Assembly: GCF_040419245.1 (NCBI RefSeq)
Contig: NZ_JAZHOH010000001.1
Location: 1,612,001-1,676,000 of the forward strand
Length of the DNA: 64,000 nucleotides
Reading direction: 5' to 3'
Source of the DNA: Ewingella sp. CoE-038-23
GTDB lineage: Bacteria; Pseudomonadota; Gammaproteobacteria; Enterobacterales; Enterobacteriaceae
In this document: piece after piece, positions 26,361 to 35,576 of the stretch
Layout of the letters: each line of letters opens with the position of its first letter
Numbering within the stretch: position 1 is the first letter of the stretch
Program-made: the position numbers and the translations under genes
The notes under the pieces: generated by a model
Told to the model about the DNA's origin: nothing
Databases searched by the model: none
What the model saw: only the letters and a program-made list of their open reading frames with translations

Positions 26361-28463
26361 ATGGCTCGCCAAACCCCCATTGAGCGCTACCGCAATATTG
26401 GTATCTCAGCACACATCGACGCCGGTAAAACCACCACCACCGAGCGCATCCTGTTTTACACCGGCATGAATCATAAGCTGGGTGAAGTGCATGATGGCGG
26501 TGCGACGACGGACTGGATGGCGCAAGAACAAGAACGCGGGATCACCATCACTTCTGCGGCAGTGACCTGTTTCTGGCAGGGGATGGATCACTCGTTTGAA
26601 TCGCACCGCATTAATATCATCGACACCCCAGGGCACGTCGATTTCACCATTGAAGTTGAGCGCTCAATGCGCGTGCTCGACGGCGCGGTGATGGTCTATG
26701 ACTCGGTCGGCGGCGTGCAGCCACAGTCGGAAACCGTATGGCGTCAGGCCAACAAATATAAAGTGCCGCGCCTGGCGTTCGTGAACAAAATGGACCGCCC
26801 TGGCGCTAACTTCTTCCGCGTTCGCCAGATGATGGTTGACCGGCTGAAGGCCAATCCGGTGCCGATTGTCATCCCGATTGGCAGCGAAGAGAACTTCGTC
26901 GGCGTGGTCGATTTACGCAAAATGCGCGCCATCCTGTGGGATGACGAAACGCAGGGCATGACCTTCCGCTATGAGCCGATCCCCGCCGAGTTGCAGGCTT
27001 TGGCCGAAGAGTGGCGTGAAAAAATGGTTTCTGCGGCGGCCGAGGCCAATGATGCGTTGATGGATAAGTACCTTGAAGAAGGGGACCTGTCCGAAGACGA
27101 AATCACCCAAGGTCTGCGTATTCGCACTATTGCCGGTGAAATTCAGCCAATGCTGTGCGGCAGCGCCTTTAAGAACAAAGGCGTGCAGCGCATGCTCGAC
27201 GCAGTGATCGAACTGATGCCTTCTCCGCTGGACATCCCGCCGGTCGCGGGTACCGACGAGAAGGATCAGGAAGTGTTCCGCCATTCTGACGACAACGAAA
27301 AGTTCTCGGCGCTGGCGTTCAAACTGATGACCGACCCCTATGTGGGGCAATTGACCTTCGTACGCGTCTATTCCGGCGTGCTGAAGAAAGGCGATAGCGT
27401 CTACAACCCGGTGCGCGGCAAGAAAGAGCGAATCGGCCGTATTGTGCAGATGCATGCTAACGATCGTATTGAGATTGATGAGATCCGCGCGGGTGATATT
27501 GCGGCCTGCGTCGGCCTGAAAGATGTGACCACCGGGGAAACCCTGTGCGACCCATCTGACATTATCACTCTGGTGCGCATGGAGTTCCCTGAGCCGGTGA
27601 TTTCACAGGCCATCGAGCCGAAAACCAAGGCCGATCAGGAGAAAATGGGCATTGCGCTGTCAAGGTTGGCGTCGGAGGACCCGTCGTTCCGTATTCGCAC
27701 TGACGAAGAGTCCGGGCAGACGATCATTTCCGGCATGGGCGAGTTACATCTGGAGATCATCGTTGACCGTATGAAACGCGAGTTTGGCGTCGAAGCCAAT
27801 ATCGGTAAGCCGCAGGTGACTTATCGTGAAACCGTGCGTAAAACGGTGACTGACGTTGACGGCAAATTTGTGCGCCAGTCCGGCGGTAAAGGCCAGTACG
27901 GCCACGTGGTATTCACCCTCGAGCCGCAGGAAGCGGGCAAAGGTTTTGCCTTTGTTGATGCCACCAAAGGTGGGGTGGTGCCGCGTGAATTTATTCCGGC
28001 GGTGGAAAAAGGCGTAGTAGAAGCGCTGAACAACGGCATTTTGGCGGGATACCCGGTGGTTGATGTCAAAGTGACCCTGACCTTCGGTTCCTCCCACGAG
28101 GTGGATTCTTCGGAAATGGCCTTCAAGATGGCGGCTATCTTTGGTTTCAAAGAGGCGGCGCGTCAGGCCAGCCCGGTGATCCTCGAACCGATGATGCGCG
28201 TTGAAGTGGAAACGCCGGAAGACTACGCCGGTAGCGTGATGGGCGATTTGTCTTCTCGTCGCGGTACGGTGCAGGGTATGGAAGAGATTGCGGGCGGCGG
28301 CGGTAAAATTATTAAAGCCGAAGTGCCGCTCTCCGAGATGTTTGGTTACTCGACTACGCTGCGATCTATGTCGCAAGGCCGTGCAACTTACACCATGGAG
28401 TTCAACCATTACGCCGAGGCACCGCGCAACGTCGCAGAAAGTATCATCGCCGCGCGTGGCTAA
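26361..28463 (+). CDS. fusA: Stand-alone second elongation factor G
   Basis: 700 residues, full length. GTP-binding motifs are intact: [12 protein letters not shown] (P-loop), DTPGHVDF (G3), NKMDR (G4) and GSAFKNKG (G5). Domains II-V follow, with the GQYGHVVF and [15 protein letters not shown] phrases of domains IV and V. EF-G drives translocation and, with RRF, ribosome recycling. The gene is not in a str operon: no rpsL, rpsG or tuf is adjacent. It clearly differs from E. coli FusA in many positions (for example [13 protein letters not shown]), so it is probably a paralogue of the main fusA elsewhere. Its own terminator follows. It may be specialised or confer altered antibiotic response; that is inference. 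Confidence 0.92.
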   Translation: MARQTPIERYRNIGISAHIDAGKTTTTERILFYTGMNHKLGEVHDGGATTDWMAQEQERGITITSAAVTCFWQGMDHSFESHRINIIDTPGHVDFTIEVERSMRVLDGAVMVYDSVGGVQPQSETVWRQANKYKVPRLAFVNKMDRPGANFFRVRQMMVDRLKANPVPIVIPIGSEENFVGVVDLRKMRAILWDDETQGMTFRYEPIPAELQALAEEWREKMVSAAAEANDALMDKYLEEGDLSEDEITQGLRIRTIAGEIQPMLCGSAFKNKGVQRMLDAVIELMPSPLDIPPVAGTDEKDQEVFRHSDDNEKFSALAFKLMTDPYVGQLTFVRVYSGVLKKGDSVYNPVRGKKERIGRIVQMHANDRIEIDEIRAGDIAACVGLKDVTTGETLCDPSDIITLVRMEFPEPVISQAIEPKTKADQEKMGIALSRLASEDPSFRIRTDEESGQTIISGMGELHLEIIVDRMKREFGVEANIGKPQVTYRETVRKTVTDVDGKFVRQSGGKGQYGHVVFTLEPQEAGKGFAFVDATKGGVVPREFIPAVEKGVVEALNNGILAGYPVVDVKVTLTFGSSHEVDSSEMAFKMAAIFGFKEAARQASPVILEPMMRVEVETPEDYAGSVMGDLSSRRGTVQGMEEIAGGGGKIIKAEVPLSEMFGYSTTLRSMSQGRATYTMEFNHYAEAPRNVAESIIAARG

Positions 28464-28485
28464 TCAGTAGGAATGGAGTAAAACG

Positions 28486-28511
28486 AAACGGCCTGAAAGG
28501 GCCGTTTTTTA
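28486..28511 (+). terminator. Terminator of the EF-G gene
   Basis: AAACGGCC (28486-28493) pairs with GGCCGTTT (28500-28507) and runs into TTTTTT. Confidence 0.9.
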
Positions 28512-28629
28512 TTGGGCGCAGGAAATAGGACTCAGAACACCGCGAAATAAGGAGGTTAAGATGTATTGGCATGAGCGCCTGAAGTGTGTAAGTATTGTGC
28601 GCATTGTTGATGTGTACAAGGAGTGTGTA

Positions 28630-28869
28630 ATGCCAGTTAATTCGTCCACGGCGAAGCGAAGAACCAACGTCACGTTAAACGCTGAGCTGCTGGAGCAAGC
28701 CAAAGCGTTGGGCATTAATTTATCCGCGACTTTTGATAAAGCGTTGAAAGAAGCCGTCAGGGAACAGCAGAGGAAACAGTTCATGGAAGACAATCAGCAA
28801 GCCATCGATTCATGCAATGCCTTCACCGAAGAGGCCGGGTTATTTTCACAAGGAAGGGGCGTGTTGTAA
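28630..28869 (+). CDS. ccdA: CcdA-type antitoxin
   Basis: 79 residues from the ATG at 28630, which has AAGGAG 8 nt upstream. The N-terminal ribbon-helix-helix (RRTNVTLNAELLEQAKALGINLSA) binds operator DNA as a dimer. The acidic, flexible C-terminus (EDNQQAIDSCNAFTEEAGLFS) matches the CcdA tail that wraps CcdB. It ends in the sequence TAATG shared with ccdB. CcdA neutralises CcdB and with it represses the operon. This is a chromosomal copy; no plasmid genes are around it. Confidence 0.92.
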   Translation: MPVNSSTAKRRTNVTLNAELLEQAKALGINLSATFDKALKEAVREQQRKQFMEDNQQAIDSCNAFTEEAGLFSQGRGVL

Positions 28870-29180
28870 TGGCGCAATTCGATATTTATGAAAACCTTGG
28901 CGCGGGAAAGAGCAAGTATCCCTTCTTTATGGATATCCAAAATCCGCTATTTGAACGGCTCAACGAGCGCGTGGTTATCCCTTTAACCTCAATTAACAAC
29001 CTCAAGGCTATCAAGCAATTACATCCTTCCATCGAGGTTTCGGGCCAGTATTACCTCATCATGACCAATCTACTGACCAGTATTCGCTTGCAGGAGTTAC
29101 GGCATCAGCCGGTGATGAATGCGAGCAGTGCGAGAGATGAGGTGGTGGCTGCCATGGATCTACTGGTGTTGGGAATTTAG
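28869..29180 (+). CDS. ccdB: CcdB-type gyrase toxin
   Basis: 103 residues from the ATG at 28869, overlapping the ccdA stop by one base, so the pair is translationally coupled. The sequence MAQFDIYENLG, FFMDIQNPL and RVVIPLTS follow the CcdB pattern (F plasmid CcdB is 101 residues). CcdB poisons DNA gyrase by trapping GyrA. In F CcdB the last three residues Trp-Gly-Ile contact GyrA; here the end reads LVLGI, so the Trp is replaced by Leu. This chromosomal toxin may be weaker or have another target. Confidence 0.9.
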   Translation: MAQFDIYENLGAGKSKYPFFMDIQNPLFERLNERVVIPLTSINNLKAIKQLHPSIEVSGQYYLIMTNLLTSIRLQELRHQPVMNASSARDEVVAAMDLLVLGI

Positions 29181-29200
29181 CTGCCATAGCGCGAAGGGAT

Positions 29201-29227
29201 TTCCCTCCCCGAGTCAGGGGAGGGGAA
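29201..29227. terminator. Hairpin between ccdB and the convergent esterase gene
   Basis: TTCCCTCCCC (29201-29210), loop GAGTCA, GGGGAGGGGAA (29217-29227). A strong GC stem without a T-run, lying between convergent genes; similar in make-up to the palindromes near 801-822 and 885-903. Confidence 0.5.
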
Positions 29228-29240
29228 GATGCGGCACAGC

Positions 29241-30248
29241 TTATTTCAAGCTTTCACTCAGGAAGGTCGTCGCCTCGCTGATGGCCGCGCGGGTTGCTGG
29301 CGTTTGTGACAGCGCGTTAAGCAGCACGAAGTCGTGGATGGTTCCGGCGTAGCGGGTTGCGGTGACGCGTACTCCGGCCTGAGTCAGTTTGCGGGCGTAG
29401 GCTTCGCCTTCATCACGCAGCACGTCATTTTCGTCAGTGATCACCATTGCCTGCGGTAGGCCTTTCAGCTGTTCAATCGTGGCATTCAGCGGCGAATGGT
29501 AGATATCTTCGCGTTTGGCGACATTAGGTTCGTATTGATCCCAGAACCACTTCATGCCATCGCGGGTTAACCACGGCCCTTGGGCGAATTCGTGGTAAGA
29601 GCCGTTATCGAAATTGGCTGAGGTCACCGGGTAGAACAGCAGCTGGGACTTAATCGCCGGCGTTTTGCGCTCTTTTGCCAGCAGCGTGACCACGGCCGCC
29701 ATATTGCCACCGACGCTATCCCCGGCCACGGCCAGCCGCGAGGCATCGACGTTGAACTCATCGGCGTGGTCGGCAATATATTTCGTCACTGCGTAATCTT
29801 CTTCAATCGCGACCGGATAGTGGTTTTCCGGCGAGCGGCTGTAATCCACGAACACTAGCGTGGCTTTGCTGCCTACTGCCAATTCGCGAACCAGACGGTC
29901 ATGGGTATTTTGGTCGCCCATTACCCAACCTGCGCCGTGGAAATAGACAATCACCGGCAGTTTCTGGCTAAAGCCCTGTGGGCGAATAACACGGATATTG
30001 GTTTTTCCTTTCGGGCCAATGGGTAGCACTTTGTCTTCGATGTCTATATTCAGCAGATGGTCGGGCTTGGCCTGCGCGCCTTCAAGCACTTTGCGGGCAT
30101 TGGCCGGTGTCATTTTATAAATCGGGGTAGAACCGGCCAGGGAGTCGAGAAAAGCCTGAGTGGTTGGTTCAAGGACCGGCGCGGCGAAGGCGCTGGCAGA
30201 TAACATGGATAACGCTAAGGTGCTGGCGGCAGTGATTTTACGTTTCAT
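29241..30248 (-). CDS. Secreted alpha/beta-hydrolase (HSL-type esterase)
   Basis: 335 residues from the ATG at 30248; a signal peptide (KITAASTLALSMLSASAFA) suggests export to the periplasm or beyond. The oxyanion motif appears as YFHGAGWV (HGGG-like, with Ala for one Gly), the nucleophile elbow as GDSVGGNMAA (Ser), and near the end come DENDVLRDEGEAYA (acid) and GTIHDF (His). These define the hormone-sensitive-lipase family IV of carboxylesterases. The substrate is unknown. A second, cytoplasmic member of this family lies at 54988-55917. Confidence 0.9.
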   Translation of the reverse strand: MKRKITAASTLALSMLSASAFAAPVLEPTTQAFLDSLAGSTPIYKMTPANARKVLEGAQAKPDHLLNIDIEDKVLPIGPKGKTNIRVIRPQGFSQKLPVIVYFHGAGWVMGDQNTHDRLVRELAVGSKATLVFVDYSRSPENHYPVAIEEDYAVTKYIADHADEFNVDASRLAVAGDSVGGNMAAVVTLLAKERKTPAIKSQLLFYPVTSANFDNGSYHEFAQGPWLTRDGMKWFWDQYEPNVAKREDIYHSPLNATIEQLKGLPQAMVITDENDVLRDEGEAYARKLTQAGVRVTATRYAGTIHDFVLLNALSQTPATRAAISEATTFLSESLK

Positions 30249-30622
30249 TATTTTTCTCTCTGATGTTGTGAACGCTATGTTGTGGTGATGGGAAGTTTTA
30301 TATCTCGCAATTAAATAGTGCACAAGTTAATTGTTCTTGCTTAAGTAGCGCGATAGTTAAATTTTTATTGAAACCTGTGGTTTAACTCTTAAAAATCAAT
30401 GGGATAACACTTTGTGCTTTTTTTGTAGCAACAATAGCTTTCAGCTGTGGGAGAAAAGTTAGGTGAGTGTGGTGATAAGGCGAGCTATTTAACTGAAAAT
30501 TAATAAAAATTCGGGGTAATGCATACAGAAGGTAATGTCCTGTAAAGAGCAAAACCAACTTAGTGGAAGACGTGCTAAGCTCCTGCAACATTTTGAAATA
30601 TCACGCTCAGGATAGACAGGGA

Positions 30623-30784
30623 ATGGACGTGTTTTTGGCTTATATTATTGAAAACCCTTCGCGGGTTTTGGTGTCCATAGCGTCAATTGGCATGGTAATT
30701 TTCGCCGCGCTATTACGCGGTGCCCATGCCGTGTTTGCCAGCTTATTGGCGATATTCGGCTCATTTTTGGCGATGTTGTTATAG
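30623..30784 (+). CDS. Possible 53-residue membrane peptide
   Basis: ATG at 30623, reading MDVFLAYIIENPSRVLVSI then a hydrophobic segment up to LLAIFGSFLAMLL. The hydrophobic pattern could be one or two membrane helices. AGGGA precedes the ATG but is too close to be a good ribosome site. It lies between the esterase and the truncated nagA gene, opposite in strand to both. I do not recognise it; weak support. Confidence 0.3.
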   Translation: MDVFLAYIIENPSRVLVSIASIGMVIFAALLRGAHAVFASLLAIFGSFLAMLL

Positions 30785-30815
30785 CGGGTCCGGCAAGGGG
30801 CGTGCGGGAAACAGC

Positions 30816-31781
30816 CTATCGCACTTCCACCAATCTCCCTTCAATGACCACCTGCTGGACCTTCAGCTGTTTGTCCAATATCACGTAGTCAGCCCAGGCT
30901 CCCGGCTCGATTCTCCCGCGGTCGTGTAAACCCAGGAAATCTGCCGGGTAGCCAGACAGGCGAGTAGAAGCCTCTTCCAGCGGTAACCCTAAACTCACCA
31001 GATTACGCAGAGCCTGATCCATGGTCAGCGTACTGGCCGCCAGAGTGCCATCTTTCAGCCGTGCTGCACTGGCGCTGGCGGTTTTATGAATGCAGTGCGA
31101 ACCCAACTTATACACACCTTCTGGCATTCCTACGGCGGAGCAGGAATCCGTGACGCCGTACAGTTTGGGAATATTACGCCGCGCCGCCAAAATTGCCCCT
31201 GAATGTACATGCTCCAGATCCGGGATAATTTCCGCAAACTCGCTGTGTGCCAGCGCCGCCGCCAGTGCGCCGGGCGATCGATGATCCAGCCCGCTCATGG
31301 CATTATATAAATGCGCGAAACCGCTGGCACCGGCCCGGATGGCGGCACTACTTTGGTGATAACTGGCAAGCGTATGGCCTTGCTGAACGCGAATGCCGTG
31401 CGCCACCAGTATCGGGATCATTGCCATATTCTCAGGGATTTCAGCAGCGAGGGTGATAACCCGGACCTTGGTGATTGACAGCAAACGCTCGATTTCCAAC
31501 AGGCTTGCAGGCCTTGCTTCATCCGGTTGTGCGCCTAACTTGCCTGAATTGATAAACGGCCCTTCAAGATGAACACCCAGCACGCGAGCGGCGTTTTGCG
31601 GTCTGGGTGAACTTACATAATGCTCAATATCTTTTAATGCGGATTCCAGCGCCAGTGAGGTAGCGGTCATGGTGGTTGCAAGAAGACTGGTGGTGCCGAA
31701 GCGGGCATGGGTTTTAGCCACAACGTCCAGCGCATCACCACCTTGCATGATGTCTTTGCCGCCGCCGCCGTGAATGTGCAT
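30816..31781 (-). pseudogene. nagA: N-terminally truncated N-acetylglucosamine-6-phosphate deacetylase
   Basis: 321 codons against about 380 in NagA. From MHIHGGGGKD on, the amidohydrolase barrel is complete: metal-binding HxH, the GVHLEGPFI glutamate, QGHTLAS and GFAHLYNAM histidines, the GVTDSCSA aspartate, and the C-terminal PGAWADYVILD strand. What is missing is the ~50-residue N-terminal beta-domain that should precede HxH. A TGA lies right before the ATG, no ribosome site is present, and the upstream DNA shows no nagA-like residues in any frame. No nagB, nagE or nagC is adjacent. Probably a decayed gene, though a catalytic barrel alone could be made. Confidence 0.7.
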
Positions 31782-31915
31782 TCAGAAGATGCTGATAAAG
31801 ATAAAAAAAGAGGCCAATGCATATTCAAGGTCTGCTGATGCTATTCTTTTTTGCAAGCAAACGGCGGGGAAGCGCCACCCTTAATCGGCAAGGGGCCAAC
31901 TAAAGAATATCTTAT

Positions 31916-31937
31916 GAGCGCGGCACTTACCGCGCTC
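31916..31937 (-). terminator. Hairpin after ampC
   Basis: GAGCGCGG (31916-31923) pairs with CCGCGCTC (31930-31937), 13 bp past the ampC stop on the minus strand. No T-run, so efficiency is uncertain. Confidence 0.5.
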
Positions 31938-31949
31938 TCTCAGTCCAGC

Positions 31950-33089
31950 TTATTTTTCCAGTGTTTGAATGATGTTGTAAGTCGCGTTGACCCGGTCATC
32001 ATTCGGGAACCATTTGTTTGCCAGCATCACGACGGCAATTTTGCGCGACGGGATAAACACCGCATAGGTGGAGAACCCGCCGGTGGAGCCGGTTTTGTTA
32101 TACCAGTTCTCAGGCGTGCCCGGTTTTGGCGGCGTGATGGCGGTGGCTGGCATACCCTCCATAATCATCCCCGCTGCATTGCCGGTCACCAGTTGCTTGA
32201 GTTCTGGCGGGTAGGCGTAGCTTTCCCACATCATATCTTGGGTGAATTCGCTCGCTTTGAAATAGCCGGTATGGGTATCGTTAATGGCTTTCTGCCATGA
32301 GTCGTCGATTTTCTTCACTTGCATATTGGCATCAAGGAAGCGAATTAAATCCAGCGAGTTGGATTTCAAGCCATAAGACTCGGCATCCAGCGGGCCGGGA
32401 TTCACCCGAACCGGCTTATCAGCCTTGTTATAACCTTGCGCATAGTCGTGCATCTGATCTTCTGGCACGTTGACATAAGTACGGGTCATGCCCACGGCTG
32501 GGAGCAGTTGCTTCTCCATCGCGTCGCTGAATTTCATATTCAGGCTTTGCGCGGTGATCATCCCTAGCATGCCGATACCCAAGTTGGAATAAACCCGATA
32601 AGTGCCAATCGCATGCTTTGGCTGCCAGTTTTTGTAGTAAGTCATCAACTGGGTGTTATTGGTCACGTCGTCCGGTACGAATAGCGGCAGACCGGAGGTG
32701 TGGGTTGCCAGATTCAGCAGACTGACATGGTCGAAGGCAGAACCTTTCAGCGACGGCAGGTATTTACTTGCCGGATCGTTGAAGTCTATTTTGCCCTGAT
32801 TATTGGCATAGGCCGCCAGCGTCGCGGTAAAGGTTTTGCTCAGCGAGCCAATTTCAAACAGCGTGGTGTTAGTAATTGGGGCCTTGGTCTGTTTCGAGGC
32901 CACGCCGTAGTTGTAGAATGTGTGCTTGCCGTTTTCAGAGACGGCGATGGTCATGCCCGGCACATGGTATTTCTGCATCAAGGGCTGGATTATTTTATCG
33001 ATCTCGGCTTTGTCGGTGGCCGCGCTGACGGATGCACTTAATAGCGTCAGTGGGAACAGAGCCAGAACTAACATCTGGTTTTTTTTCAT
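31950..33089 (-). CDS. ampC: Class C beta-lactamase AmpC
   Basis: 379 residues. A signal peptide ends SASVSA, exporting the enzyme to the periplasm. The three class C motifs are intact: SLSK (catalytic Ser, about residue 82), YSN (about 168) and KTG (about 333). Flanking phrases such as [16 protein letters not shown] and [15 protein letters not shown] are typical of chromosomal AmpC enzymes. It hydrolyses penicillins and cephalosporins. It is divergent from ampR, so expression is expected to be inducible through muropeptide sensing. The sequence itself shows no changes that would predict constitutive expression. Confidence 0.95.
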   Translation of the reverse strand: MKKNQMLVLALFPLTLLSASVSAATDKAEIDKIIQPLMQKYHVPGMTIAVSENGKHTFYNYGVASKQTKAPITNTTLFEIGSLSKTFTATLAAYANNQGKIDFNDPASKYLPSLKGSAFDHVSLLNLATHTSGLPLFVPDDVTNNTQLMTYYKNWQPKHAIGTYRVYSNLGIGMLGMITAQSLNMKFSDAMEKQLLPAVGMTRTYVNVPEDQMHDYAQGYNKADKPVRVNPGPLDAESYGLKSNSLDLIRFLDANMQVKKIDDSWQKAINDTHTGYFKASEFTQDMMWESYAYPPELKQLVTGNAAGMIMEGMPATAITPPKPGTPENWYNKTGSTGGFSTYAVFIPSRKIAVVMLANKWFPNDDRVNATYNIIQTLEK

Positions 33090-33215
33090 GGTGAATTCTC
33101 AGGTATTGAAAAAATAAATGGATTTAGATGAATCGTTTGACGTCGCGAATAAGTTTTATCCATTCGCCATCTTCTCACAAGCGACAAGAATTTCAGGGAG
33201 CCTAAAGGAAAACTT

Positions 33216-34097
33216 ATGCCACACGCCATGCGCAATCGACTACCATTAAACGCCTTACGAGCCTTCGAGTCTTCTGCCCGTCATTTAAGTTTCACCCGCG
33301 CCGGGTTGGAACTGTGCGTGACACAGGCCGCCATCAGCCAGCAGGTCAGAAGTCTCGAGGAGCAGCTGGGTATCGTGCTGTTCCGCCGTCTGCCACGGGG
33401 ATTAGATTTGACTGAGGAAGGTCAGGCGCTGTTTCCCGTTCTCAGTGACGCCTTTGAGCGCATCAGCGCGGTGCTGCATCAGTTTGAGGACGGCCATTTT
33501 CACGAGGTGCTCACCGTGGCGGTGGTCGGTACCTTTGCCGTGGGCTGGCTAATGCCCCGGCTGGCCTCATTCCGCGAAGCTCATCCGTTTATCGATCTGC
33601 GCATTCTGACTAACAATAACGTCGTGAATCTGGCCTCTGACGGCATGGATTTAGCCATCCGTTTCGGCAATGGCCAGTGGCCGATGACGCAAAACCTTAA
33701 GTTGCTGGACGCGCCTCTGACCGTGCTCTGTACCCCTGAGATTGCCCGCCAATTGCAGACGCCAGAGGACCTGAAACGCCATCCGCTGATGCGCACTTAT
33801 CGCAAGGATGAGTGGGATCAGTGGCTCAGCGCCGCGCAAATCACGCCGTGGCGCATTGGCGGCCCGGTGTTTGACTCCTCGCGGCTAATGGTGGAAAGCG
33901 CCATTCACTGCGGCGGCGCGGTGCTGGTCCCAGCCAACATGTTTAGCCGCGAAGTGCAGAGCGGCCAGCTGGTGCAGCCATTCCCGATAGAAGTAGATCT
34001 TGGCAGTTATTGGCTGACCCAGCTTAAATCGCGCGCCAAAACCCCGGCGATTAAAAGCTTTGAGAACTGGCTGATACAGCAGGTGGCGGCGGGCTAA
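33216..34097 (+). CDS. ampR: LysR-type regulator of ampC (AmpR)
   Basis: 293 residues; AAAGGA lies 8 nt before the ATG. The helix-turn-helix HLSFTRAGLELCVTQAAISQQVRSLEEQ and later phrases VVGTFAVGWLMPRL, LLRTYR-like MRTYRKDEWDQW, FDSSRLMVESA and ELGSYWL-like DLGSYWLTQLKSRAKTP match AmpR. AmpR binds the ampC-ampR intergenic region (33090-33215): UDP-MurNAc-pentapeptide keeps it a repressor, while 1,6-anhydro-muropeptides turn it into an activator. The divergent arrangement with ampC is the classical one. Confidence 0.92.
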   Translation: MPHAMRNRLPLNALRAFESSARHLSFTRAGLELCVTQAAISQQVRSLEEQLGIVLFRRLPRGLDLTEEGQALFPVLSDAFERISAVLHQFEDGHFHEVLTVAVVGTFAVGWLMPRLASFREAHPFIDLRILTNNNVVNLASDGMDLAIRFGNGQWPMTQNLKLLDAPLTVLCTPEIARQLQTPEDLKRHPLMRTYRKDEWDQWLSAAQITPWRIGGPVFDSSRLMVESAIHCGGAVLVPANMFSREVQSGQLVQPFPIEVDLGSYWLTQLKSRAKTPAIKSFENWLIQQVAAG

Positions 34098-34183
34098 GCC
34101 ACGATTAGCCACTCACAACGCACCTGAGATCTCAGTATGCTGGGCCATCATCGCCATATCGGCGACATTAAGGACATCGCGTA

Positions 34184-34861
34184 ATGAAAATTATCATCTT
34201 TGGAGCTTCAGGCATGGTCGGGCAGGGCGTATTGCGCGAATGCCTGCTGGCGGCGGATGTCGAGCAAGTCACCACCGTCGGGCGCAGCCGCTTAAAAGAA
34301 ACAAACCCCAAGCTGCGCCAGGTGGTGCTGCCAGACCTGCTGCAACCTGAAACGCTGGATGAAAGCGAATGGCAAGGCTTTGATGCCTGCTTCTTCTGCC
34401 TCGGGATCTCCGCCTCGGGCCTGAGCGAAGTGCAGTATCGCCGCCAAACTTATGACCTGACGCTGGGTATCGCCAAAAAGCTGGCGCAGCACTCGCCAAA
34501 TCTGACCTTTACTTATGTCTCGGGCACTGGGACCGACAGCAGCGAGAAGGGCCGTGTAATGTGGGCACGGGTGAAAGGCAAAACCGAGAATGACCTGCAA
34601 AAGCTGCCGTTCGCTAGCGTCTATTTATTCCGCCCTGGGGTGATTGTGCCGCTGCACGGTATTGAGTCGAAAACCTCCAGTTATCGGGCGTTTTATCGCT
34701 GGACCAAGCCCGTCTTGGCGCTGTTCCGCCAGTTATTCCCCAATCGCTTAGTGACCACGGAGAGCCTCGGGAACGCCATGCTGAACGCGGCGCGGGGAGC
34801 TAAAGGCCGCTATGTGATTGAAGCCAAACAGATTAACGCGCTAGCCAAGGCTCCGCGCTGA
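34184..34861 (+). CDS. NAD(P)-binding Rossmann protein (atypical SDR, HTATIP2-like)
   Basis: 225 residues. The N-terminus MKIIIFGASGMVGQGVLREC contains the GxxGxxG dinucleotide motif of atypical short-chain dehydrogenases. Downstream, TYVSGTGTDSSEKGRVMWARVKGKTENDL holds a Ser and a Lys where catalytic residues would be, but the usual YxxxK is absent. The general type is the NAD-dependent epimerase/dehydratase family close to HTATIP2/YbjT. A redox role is likely but the substrate is unknown. It follows ampR by 86 bp on the same strand and may be co-transcribed. Confidence 0.8.
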   Translation: MKIIIFGASGMVGQGVLRECLLAADVEQVTTVGRSRLKETNPKLRQVVLPDLLQPETLDESEWQGFDACFFCLGISASGLSEVQYRRQTYDLTLGIAKKLAQHSPNLTFTYVSGTGTDSSEKGRVMWARVKGKTENDLQKLPFASVYLFRPGVIVPLHGIESKTSSYRAFYRWTKPVLALFRQLFPNRLVTTESLGNAMLNAARGAKGRYVIEAKQINALAKAPR

Positions 34862-35088
34862 TAGTCTGTTTTCTCTGCCTAACACTCGCGCGGGAACATA
34901 AGCGCGCGGGTAAACGCCGGATCGATAGGAAGGGGATGACGCTCGCGACGAGGGAAATAGCCTTGGCTAATAATCTTCTGAGTGAAATGTAATGTAATAA
35001 CCTTTCTATTTGAGTTTAATGTTTTCCAGCAATGAGGTCGCGAATATCACCAGAATATAAACAAACCTATTTATTATTACTTTGCGGG

Positions 35089-35117
35089 TTGACAATATTA
35101 TGGCTCATGGGTAGATT
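35089..35117 (+). promoter_or_regulatory. Sigma-70 promoter of the mgtA leader
   Basis: TTGACA (35089-35094), 17-bp spacer, TAGATT (35112-35117): a consensus -35 and a good -10. Transcription would begin near 35124, about 780 nt before the mgtA ATG, giving an unusually long leader. I could not find a convincing PhoP box next to it. Confidence 0.6.
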
Positions 35118-35164
35118 GCACGGGCCGGAAGTTGAGGCCTTTCCTAACTTAACATAAGAGAATA

Positions 35165-35278
35165 ATGGACACTGTATCTAGTCACTTGCCGAATGACGCT
35201 TTCTTAGCGGTTCGGAATAATAAACATGAAATTGATTGTGATCATTTCATCGTTCGGGTGTGCCTCGCCAGAGCTTAG
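35165..35278 (+). CDS. Possible 37-residue leader peptide
   Basis: ATG at 35165 with AAGAG about 7 nt upstream, reading MDTVSSHLPNDAFLAVRNN and then KHEIDCDHFIVRVCLARA, TAG stop. It has no membrane helix and is not the Pro-rich MgtL peptide of E. coli and Salmonella. The KHEIDCDH cluster has residues able to bind a metal. It would be the first ORF on the transcript from 35089. I do not recognise it; it could be a sensing uORF or chance. Confidence 0.35.
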   Translation: MDTVSSHLPNDAFLAVRNNKHEIDCDHFIVRVCLARA

Positions 35279-35293
35279 TCTCTTGTGTCTTAG

Positions 35294-35326
35294 CACCTCA
35301 ACCTGAAGTATCACGGTCCCGAGGTG
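35294..35326 (+). promoter_or_regulatory. Hairpin hiding the ribosome site of the next ORF
   Basis: CACCTC (35294-35299) is the exact complement of GAGGTG (35321-35326), and GAGGTG is the Shine-Dalgarno sequence 4 nt before the ATG at 35331. Folding would block translation of that ORF; opening, for example by a stalled ribosome on the upstream 37-codon ORF, would release it. Confidence 0.5.
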
Positions 35327-35330
35327 TGTT

Positions 35331-35576
35331 ATGAACTTCAAAATGACCCTTTTCCCTGATGTCAAAGCACTGACATCCACTTTGCGCGTTCGCCCGTCCC
35401 GCGATCGGACTTTGGCTGCGCGTAAAAAACATTCCAATTCGATTTTTTCAACTAAAATCAATGAATTGAATCAGCGTGTTACTAACTGGCGTGTCAGTCC
35501 TGTCACCGGCCAGCTGGAGCAACGCTGCACCTTTTCTGATACCGAAGACCCACAAAGTCGGACCTTCTCTGCCTGA
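35331..35576 (+). CDS. Small protein encoded in the mgtA leader (81 residues), unknown
   Basis: 81 residues, starting MNFKMTLFPDVKALTSTLRV; basic in the middle (RPSRDRTLAARKKHS) and polar at the end (QSRTFSA). No membrane helix or signal peptide. A strong SD (GAGGTG) precedes it but can be sequestered by the hairpin at 35294-35326. It lies 330 bp upstream of mgtA on the same strand and presumably shares its transcript. It is not MgtC, MgtR, MgtS or MgtL by sequence. A regulatory or accessory role in Mg2+ homeostasis is inference from position. Confidence 0.5.
   Translation: MNFKMTLFPDVKALTSTLRVRPSRDRTLAARKKHSNSIFSTKINELNQRVTNWRVSPVTGQLEQRCTFSDTEDPQSRTFSA

Larger units (their letters stand above)
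34862..35330. other. Spacer with the promoter and first leader ORF of the mgtA region
   Basis: Starts with a GCGCG-type hairpin (34888-34909) that may end the preceding gene. After about 170 AT-rich bases without visible features come a sigma-70 promoter (35089-35117), a 37-codon ORF (35165-35278) and a hairpin that hides the ribosome site of the next ORF (35294-35326). Each is listed separately. Confidence 0.55.

Noticed and set aside
27744..28409. 221-codon minus-strand frame opposite the EF-G gene
   Set aside because: Antisense shadow with His-rich composition; the EF-G frame is intact and conserved.
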